From Candidatus Micropelagos thuwalensis (GTDB lineage: Bacteria > Pseudomonadota > Alphaproteobacteria > RS24), in NCBI RefSeq assembly GCF_000469155.1, contig NZ_AWXE01000001.1, positions 186,001 through 250,000 of the forward strand: a stretch of DNA of 64,000 nucleotides. The letters run 5' to 3'. Positions 59,688-64,000 of this stretch are shown piece by piece. Each line of letters starts with the position of its first letter. Positions within the stretch are counted from its first letter, which is position 1. The notes under the pieces are model-generated. The model had not been told where the DNA came from and did no database searches. It was given only the letters and a program-made list of their open reading frames with translations. Both the position numbers and the translations under genes were made by a program.

Positions 59688-60395
59688 TTAATCAAGCACG
59701 TGTGCAACTGTGGACATTTTACGGGCAAGAATGACGTCATCCTCGTCGGATAGCTTGAATTGGTTTTTTAAAACATCTTTGTGCTTAACAAAGAAAATCA
59801 ATTTAGCTGTTTTAATGTAGTGATCGATGATTTTCTCGATTTCTTTGGTTGCTTTTGCTGCATCCGGGCCGAAAATAAATTCATTTTGAAGCCCGGCTCT
59901 GATTTGTTGCATAGACTGGTTTTTTACCATCATCACATTTTTTTGGTAATTTTTAAACTTGCTTTCAATGAAGTCAGCAAGCTCAAACCTTTTTTCCAAA
60001 TCCATTTTTGGAAGTTTGACCGTAATAAGGCCGTCCTCCGCATTTTCTTCAACCTGTTTAAAGTTTTTTTCTTCTTTGAGGATTTTAATTACGGCAGTTC
60101 GCGCTTCAGCATCTGTTGAACGTAATTCAATTCGATCCAAAAAGGCTTGCACATTGACTAAGTCCATGGCTCGGCGCGATTTCTTTTTAACAACAATTTT
60201 TGTGTTTCTGAGGATTTGGTTATTTTCCTCTGAGGTACCGGCTTCGCGTATTTCTTTCACAAAAGTGATGAAGCGGTCACGCATCCGAGACTCGAACGAG
60301 TCGCTGTAGCTCATTAATTCTGTATTTTTCTTGAAGAAGAGGTTCTCGAGAAGTAACTCAAGAGCTTCATCGTCCATTAACGCACTATTACTCAT
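59688..60395 (-). CDS. Uncharacterised protein resembling ribosome recycling factor
   Basis: This 235-residue protein is charged and mostly helical, with no signal or membrane segment. Residues 121-166 align without gaps to residues 94-139 of the RRF in this window: TVKLPKMDLEKRFEL against [15 protein letters not shown], and VMMVKNQSMQQIR against [13 protein letters not shown]. Weaker similarity continues on both sides. The essential RRF arginine at residue 132 is Asn here, so it is not a standard RRF. An extra 30 N-terminal and 40 C-terminal residues are present. The resemblance is my reading of the sequence and has not been tested by a search. It is followed by the dual cyclic-nucleotide protein. 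Confidence 0.6.
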   Translation of the reverse strand: MSNSALMDDEALELLLENLFFKKNTELMSYSDSFESRMRDRFITFVKEIREAGTSEENNQILRNTKIVVKKKSRRAMDLVNVQAFLDRIELRSTDAEARTAVIKILKEEKNFKQVEENAEDGLITVKLPKMDLEKRFELADFIESKFKNYQKNVMMVKNQSMQQIRAGLQNEFIFGPDAAKATKEIEKIIDHYIKTAKLIFFVKHKDVLKNQFKLSDEDDVILARKMSTVAHVLD

Positions 60396-60587
60396 AACTT
60401 TCCCTCGTTTATTTTATATCACATCAGGAATATTTGAGTACAGAGTTTGTATAAAATTTCTAAACAATGTGACAATTTTAATCACGACAACTTGATGAAT
60501 ATGGTGCAGTCGTTTAAGACGAAAGTGGAGTCTTCAGAGTAAATAACACGTATAAGAAAATTCTGTTTTAAATATGAGGGAATAAGA

Positions 60588-61376
60588 ATGTCATTAGATC
60601 AAAAGCAGATACTGTCTGCAGCCACCGCCATTCGGGAGGCCTATGAGACTAAATCTCCGATTGATGCTTTGCGCAAAAGCTATGACATGGAAATCGACGA
60701 TGCTTATGCTGTCCAGGAAGAAAACACAAAATACTGGTTAAAGCAGGGTCGGCTATTGAGTGGGCGTAAAATTGGTGTAACCTCTCACGCCGTGCAAAGT
60801 CAGCTTGGTGTCAATCAGCCGGATTTTGGTATGTTGTTTTCTGACATGGCTTTTGCAGACGGGCAGGAGATTTCCATGTCTCATTTACTTCAGCCCCGCA
60901 TTGAAGGTGAAATTGCCTTTTATCTTGGTAAAGATCTCGATAGTACAGGCATTACGCTGGCGGAGGTTTTGTCGGCCATAGAATATGCTGTCGCTGCGAT
61001 TGAGGTTGTTGATAGCCGCATCGCTGCTTGGGATATTCAAATCACAGATACAATTGCCGATAATGCCTCTTCAGGCCTTTATGTATTAGGTTCTCGTCCG
61101 GTCAAGCTGGATGCTTTCGACCATCTGAATTGCGGCATGGTCATTGAGAATAATGGTGAAGTTGTATGTTCGGGGCAAGGCTCCGCCTGTCTCGGTAATC
61201 CCCTCAATGCATGTCTTTGGCTGGCGCAGATGATGATTAAATATGGTCGCCCTCTCAAGGCAGGGGATTTAATTCTGTCTGGTGCGCTCGGGCCGTTAAC
61301 GCAAGTTGAGGGTGGGCAGGTTTATGAAATGAAAATCGAAGGGCTTGGTTCAGTACGCGCTGATTTTACAGCTTGA
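60588..61376 (+). CDS. mhpD: 2-oxopent-4-enoate hydratase family protein
   Basis: This 262-residue enzyme of the fumarylacetoacetase-like hydratase family should add water to 2-hydroxypenta-2,4-dienoate, giving 4-hydroxy-2-oxopentanoate. GRKIGVTSHAVQSQLGV, PRIEGEIAFYL and the C-terminal GDLILSGALGPL are family motifs. GAGGGAAT lies upstream of the ATG. The next two genes catalyse the following steps, which supports the assignment. Confidence 0.9.
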   Translation: MSLDQKQILSAATAIREAYETKSPIDALRKSYDMEIDDAYAVQEENTKYWLKQGRLLSGRKIGVTSHAVQSQLGVNQPDFGMLFSDMAFADGQEISMSHLLQPRIEGEIAFYLGKDLDSTGITLAEVLSAIEYAVAAIEVVDSRIAAWDIQITDTIADNASSGLYVLGSRPVKLDAFDHLNCGMVIENNGEVVCSGQGSACLGNPLNACLWLAQMMIKYGRPLKAGDLILSGALGPLTQVEGGQVYEMKIEGLGSVRADFTA

Positions 61377-61417
61377 GATTTAAATAGCCTTCTAAATTGA
61401 GATGAAAAGAAAGTAAT

Positions 61418-62356
61418 ATGTCCAAAATTAAATGTGCTCTTATCGGTTCAGGAAATATCGGAACCGACCTGTTAATCAAAATTCAGGAAACCTCGGATAT
61501 TCTTGAAGCGGCTCTTGTGATTGGTATTGACGCTGACTCCGACGGTCTCCGTATAGCACGTGAGCGTGGTGTGGCAACCACCCATGAGGGCATTGAGGGG
61601 GCGGTGGCGTCTGATATATGGTCAGAGATTGTAATTTGCTTCGATGCAACGTCGGCAGGCGCGCATAAAATCCATAACGAAATCTGTGTACGCGATGGCA
61701 AATTGATGGTGGATTTGACGCCGGCGGCTATTGGCCCGTTTTGTATCCCTCCCGTTAATGCCGATGAGCATGTAGACAAGCAGAATGTGAATATGGTGAC
61801 CTGCGGCGGGCAAGCCACCATTCCAATGGTCTATGCTGTTACCCGTGTGAGCGACAGCGTACCTTATGCCGAAATCGTAGCTTCTGTTTCGTCGCGCTCT
61901 GCGGGGCCGGGCACACGTGCCAATATTGATGAATTTACAGAAACCACCGCGCGCGGCGTTGAGGTGATTGGCGGGGCAGAAAAAGGTAAGGCGATTATTA
62001 TTCTCAATCCTGCCGAACCGCCCATGATTATGCGCGACACAATCTATGCGTTTTCAGTTGGCGGCGAGGAAGATAAAATCCGCCAAAGCGTTGAGGATAT
62101 GGTTGCCGAGGTTCAGAAATATGTGCCGGGCTATCGCCTGAAACAAGAAGTTCAATTTGAGCGCTTTACCGGCAATAGCCGTCTTAAAATCCCGGGGCAG
62201 GGTGAATATGAAGGCGTTAAAACAACGATTTTCCTTGAGGTAGAAGGTGCGGGTCATTATCTGCCGAATTATGCGGGTAATCTCGACATTATGACATCTG
62301 CGGGTATGGCAACCGCCGAACGCATGGCGACAAAAGTACGAGGGGGTGTGGCATGA
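61418..62356 (+). CDS. mhpF: Acetaldehyde dehydrogenase (acylating)
   Basis: This 312-residue enzyme oxidises acetaldehyde to acetyl-CoA with NAD. The nucleotide site is IGSGNIG (residues 9-15) and the catalytic cysteine is Cys129 in [11 protein letters not shown]. It normally channels acetaldehyde from the aldolase encoded next. Its stop overlaps the aldolase start by four bases. Confidence 0.95.
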   Translation: MSKIKCALIGSGNIGTDLLIKIQETSDILEAALVIGIDADSDGLRIARERGVATTHEGIEGAVASDIWSEIVICFDATSAGAHKIHNEICVRDGKLMVDLTPAAIGPFCIPPVNADEHVDKQNVNMVTCGGQATIPMVYAVTRVSDSVPYAEIVASVSSRSAGPGTRANIDEFTETTARGVEVIGGAEKGKAIIILNPAEPPMIMRDTIYAFSVGGEEDKIRQSVEDMVAEVQKYVPGYRLKQEVQFERFTGNSRLKIPGQGEYEGVKTTIFLEVEGAGHYLPNYAGNLDIMTSAGMATAERMATKVRGGVA

Positions 62357-63390
62357 GTGGCTTTTTGAAAGATCCTACCAAAGAAAAACTTTATATTCAG
62401 GATGTTACCTTGCGCGATGGTATGCATGCTATCCGACACATGTATGGCATTGATCATGTAGCAATGATTGCCAAGGCGCTCGACGAAGCTGGTGTTGATG
62501 CGATTGAAGTCGCACATGGTGATGGTCTTTCCGGCGCCAGCTTTAATTACGGGTTCGGCGCGCATACCGATTGGGAATGGATTGAAGCCGTTGCCGATGT
62601 GATTGATAATGCTGTTCTGACAACGCTCATTCTGCCGGGTATTGCGACGGTTGAGGAATTAAAGCGGGCTTATGACCTTGGTGTGCGGTCTGTGCGTGTT
62701 GCCACGCATTGCACAGAAGCAGATGTGTCCAAACAGCATATTGGTATTGCGCGGGATTTGGGGATGGACACCATCGGCTTTTTAATGATGAGCCATATGA
62801 GTGAGCCAGAGCAACTTGCAGAGCAAGCCAAGCTGATGGAAAGCTATGGCGCGACCACGGTTTACGTCACTGACAGTGGCGGGGCTTTGGATATGGATGG
62901 CTATGCGGCGCGTGTGCGGGCTTATTGTGATATTTTAGACCCGGCGACAGAAATTGGTGTGCATGCCCATCACAATTTATCTTTAGGGGTTGCGAACTCG
63001 ATTGTTGCTGTTCAAAACGGCGTGCGGCGCGTGGATGCGTCTTTGGCGGGCATGGGTGCGGGGGCAGGTAATGCCCCACTGGAAGTGTTTATCGCGGCGG
63101 CTGACCGGAAGGGCTGGCAGCATGGTTGCGATGTATACAAACTTATGGATGCTGCCGAAGAATTGGTGCGCCCATTGCAAGACCGCCCGGTTAGGGTTGA
63201 TCGGGAAACGCTCTCATTGGGTTATGCGGGTGTGTATTCTTCCTTCTTGCGTCATGCGGAAAAAGCGTCAGAAGATTACGGCATTGATGTCCGTACAATT
63301 TTGGTTGAACTTGGCAGACGCCGCATGGTTGGCGGACAAGAAGATATGATTGTCGATGTCGCGCTCGACCTCCTGAAACAACAAAATTAG
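62353..63390 (+). CDS. mhpE: 4-hydroxy-2-oxovalerate aldolase
   Basis: This 345-residue TIM-barrel aldolase of the DRE-TIM family splits 4-hydroxy-2-oxovalerate into pyruvate and acetaldehyde. [14 protein letters not shown] supplies Arg21, Asp22 and His25, and [13 protein letters not shown] the metal histidines. With the upstream genes it completes the lower branch of a meta-cleavage pathway. The ring-cleavage genes that would feed it are not in the window. Confidence 0.95.
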   Translation: MSGFLKDPTKEKLYIQDVTLRDGMHAIRHMYGIDHVAMIAKALDEAGVDAIEVAHGDGLSGASFNYGFGAHTDWEWIEAVADVIDNAVLTTLILPGIATVEELKRAYDLGVRSVRVATHCTEADVSKQHIGIARDLGMDTIGFLMMSHMSEPEQLAEQAKLMESYGATTVYVTDSGGALDMDGYAARVRAYCDILDPATEIGVHAHHNLSLGVANSIVAVQNGVRRVDASLAGMGAGAGNAPLEVFIAAADRKGWQHGCDVYKLMDAAEELVRPLQDRPVRVDRETLSLGYAGVYSSFLRHAEKASEDYGIDVRTILVELGRRRMVGGQEDMIVDVALDLLKQQN

Positions 63391-63516
63391 AATCAGTCAT
63401 CATCTTGAAGCTACTATTTCCGTTAATGGTTTTTAATTAACCCAATCGTTTGCTCAGAAAAGCCAGCCTAAACACGCCCATAAATATTGCTATAAGACAT
63501 GTGCAATACAGATAAT

Positions 63517-63545
63517 TTGACAACGTTGTCACAAAAAGTAATTAT
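63517..63545 (+). promoter_or_regulatory. LacI-type operator palindrome overlapping a -35 box
   Basis: TGACAACGTTGTCA (63518-63531) is a perfect 14-base palindrome with the central CG typical of LacI-family operators. A perfect -35 hexamer TTGACA (63517-63522) overlaps it, and AATTAT (63540-63545) lies 17 bases further as a weak -10. Repressor binding would block this promoter, which reads into the symporter. The regulator gene is not in the window. Confidence 0.55.
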
Positions 63546-63587
63546 CAAGCCTAATATAATAAGAGCTAACATTATTGGGAGGGAATA

Positions 63588-64000
63588 ATGCTTACATTTC
63601 TAGATTTATCCGTGATTGCAATCTACGGAGCCGTATTGATGGGTGTCGCGCTTTATGTTTCCAGAGCGCCAGCAGATCACGAAGTTAATAGTAAAGATTA
63701 TTTCCTTGCCGGTAACAGCCTGAAATGGTGGGCGGTTGGTGCTTCTTTAATTGCGGCCAATATTTCTGCTGAGCAAATTATTGGGCAATCAGGGCAGGGG
63801 TTTGTCGTTGGGCTGGCGATTGCCGCTTATGAATGGCAGGCCGCCTTGGTGCTGATTATTGTTGCGAAATATTTTCTACCAATATTCCTTGAGAAAAAAA
63901 TCTATACCATGCCGCAATTTTTGGAGACCCGCTTTGGGGGTGAGGTCAAATTGCTTTTGGCAATATTCTGGGTCGTGCTCTACACATCTGTCAATTTAAC
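63588..64000 (+). CDS. Sodium/solute symporter, SLC5 (SGLT-like) family, N-terminal part
   Basis: The first 137 codons of a membrane transporter run off the right edge. Helix 1 is near the N-terminus, then KDYFLAGNSLKWWAVGASLI and AANISAEQIIGQSGQGFV, the sodium-site helix of SSS transporters. FLETRFGG ends the third helix region. The closest pattern is the sugar-transporting SGLT branch. GGGAGG precedes the ATG. The LacI-type operator upstream fits a sugar substrate, but the substrate is not shown. Confidence 0.9.
   Translation, partial: MLTFLDLSVIAIYGAVLMGVALYVSRAPADHEVNSKDYFLAGNSLKWWAVGASLIAANISAEQIIGQSGQGFVVGLAIAAYEWQAALVLIIVAKYFLPIFLEKKIYTMPQFLETRFGGEVKLLLAIFWVVLYTSVNL

Noticed and set aside
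60465-60486. CRP-like site TGTGA...TCAC between the divergent RRF-like and mhpD genes
   Set aside because: The half-sites are nine bases apart where CRP needs six, so it does not fit the known operator despite the nearby cyclic-nucleotide protein.

Overview
The window is a single stretch of an alphaproteobacterial chromosome with moderate GC content. It is almost entirely coding and contains no rRNA, tRNA, insertion sequence or CRISPR array that I can see. The assignment rests on gene order and signals that are typical of that class. These are nuoN-birA-RNase J-epimerase-DUF1467-proS-lolC-lolD, the rpsB-to-lpxB envelope run, a ppiD-trpEGDC/lexA/comEC/gltX/gltA block, tpiA-secG-pyrG-kdsA, eno-ftsB-lipA, and dusB(nifR3)-ntrB-ntrC. 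A GTTC-N7-GTTC SOS box in front of lexA supports it. The species cannot be named from sequence alone. The genes indicate an aerobic Gram-negative cell with Complex I, an LPS outer membrane, tryptophan and queuosine synthesis and MEP-pathway isoprenoids.

Layout. Positions 1-7167: end of the Complex I operon, then biotin ligase, RNase J, methylmalonyl-CoA epimerase, prolyl-tRNA synthetase and the lipoprotein-release ABC transporter. Positions 7168-10995: a gap with a 26-residue membrane peptide, then dnaE. Positions 11163-25220: a long co-directional run for translation factors (rpsB, tsf, pyrH, frr), undecaprenyl, CDP-diacylglycerol and MEP precursors (uppS, cdsA, dxr), site-2 protease, BamA, Skp and lipid A synthesis (lpxD, lpxA, lpxI, lpxB). 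fabZ, normally between lpxD and lpxA, is absent. Positions 25221-36904: mostly minus strand, with gltA, gltX, lexA and the overlapping ppiD-trpE-trpG-trpD-trpC operon; comEC runs the other way.

Positions 37090-46497: tpiA, secG, pyrG, kdsA, eno, ftsB, lipA. This is a familiar alphaproteobacterial series, but it has a minus-strand queuosine-precursor operon (queC-queE-queD-queF) and a peculiar palindromic, highly structured 255-base segment placed between kdsA and eno. It also lacks the pyruvate dehydrogenase genes often found between ftsB and lipA. This part looks GC-richer than the rest. Positions 46503-52944: a COQ10-like gene, cinA, pgpA, ispDF and the nitrogen-regulation operon dusB-ntrB-ntrC, which has a terminator-like hairpin in its leader. 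Positions 52973-58239: a peptide-type binding protein, a YiiX-like hydrolase, hspQ, a glutathione transferase, a thioesterase and a long-chain-type acyl-CoA dehydrogenase.

Positions 58317-60395 hold the least explained part. It contains a protein with two cyclic-nucleotide-binding domains and no DNA-binding domain. Just upstream is a 235-residue protein that I find aligns without gaps to the ribosome recycling factor encoded in the same window, but which lacks key arginines. The window ends with a three-gene branch converting 2-hydroxypentadienoate to pyruvate and acetyl-CoA, then a sodium/solute symporter preceded by a perfect 14-base palindrome of LacI-operator type.

The best candidates for something undescribed are the RRF-like/cyclic-nucleotide pair (58317-60395) and the structured element at 41161-41415.
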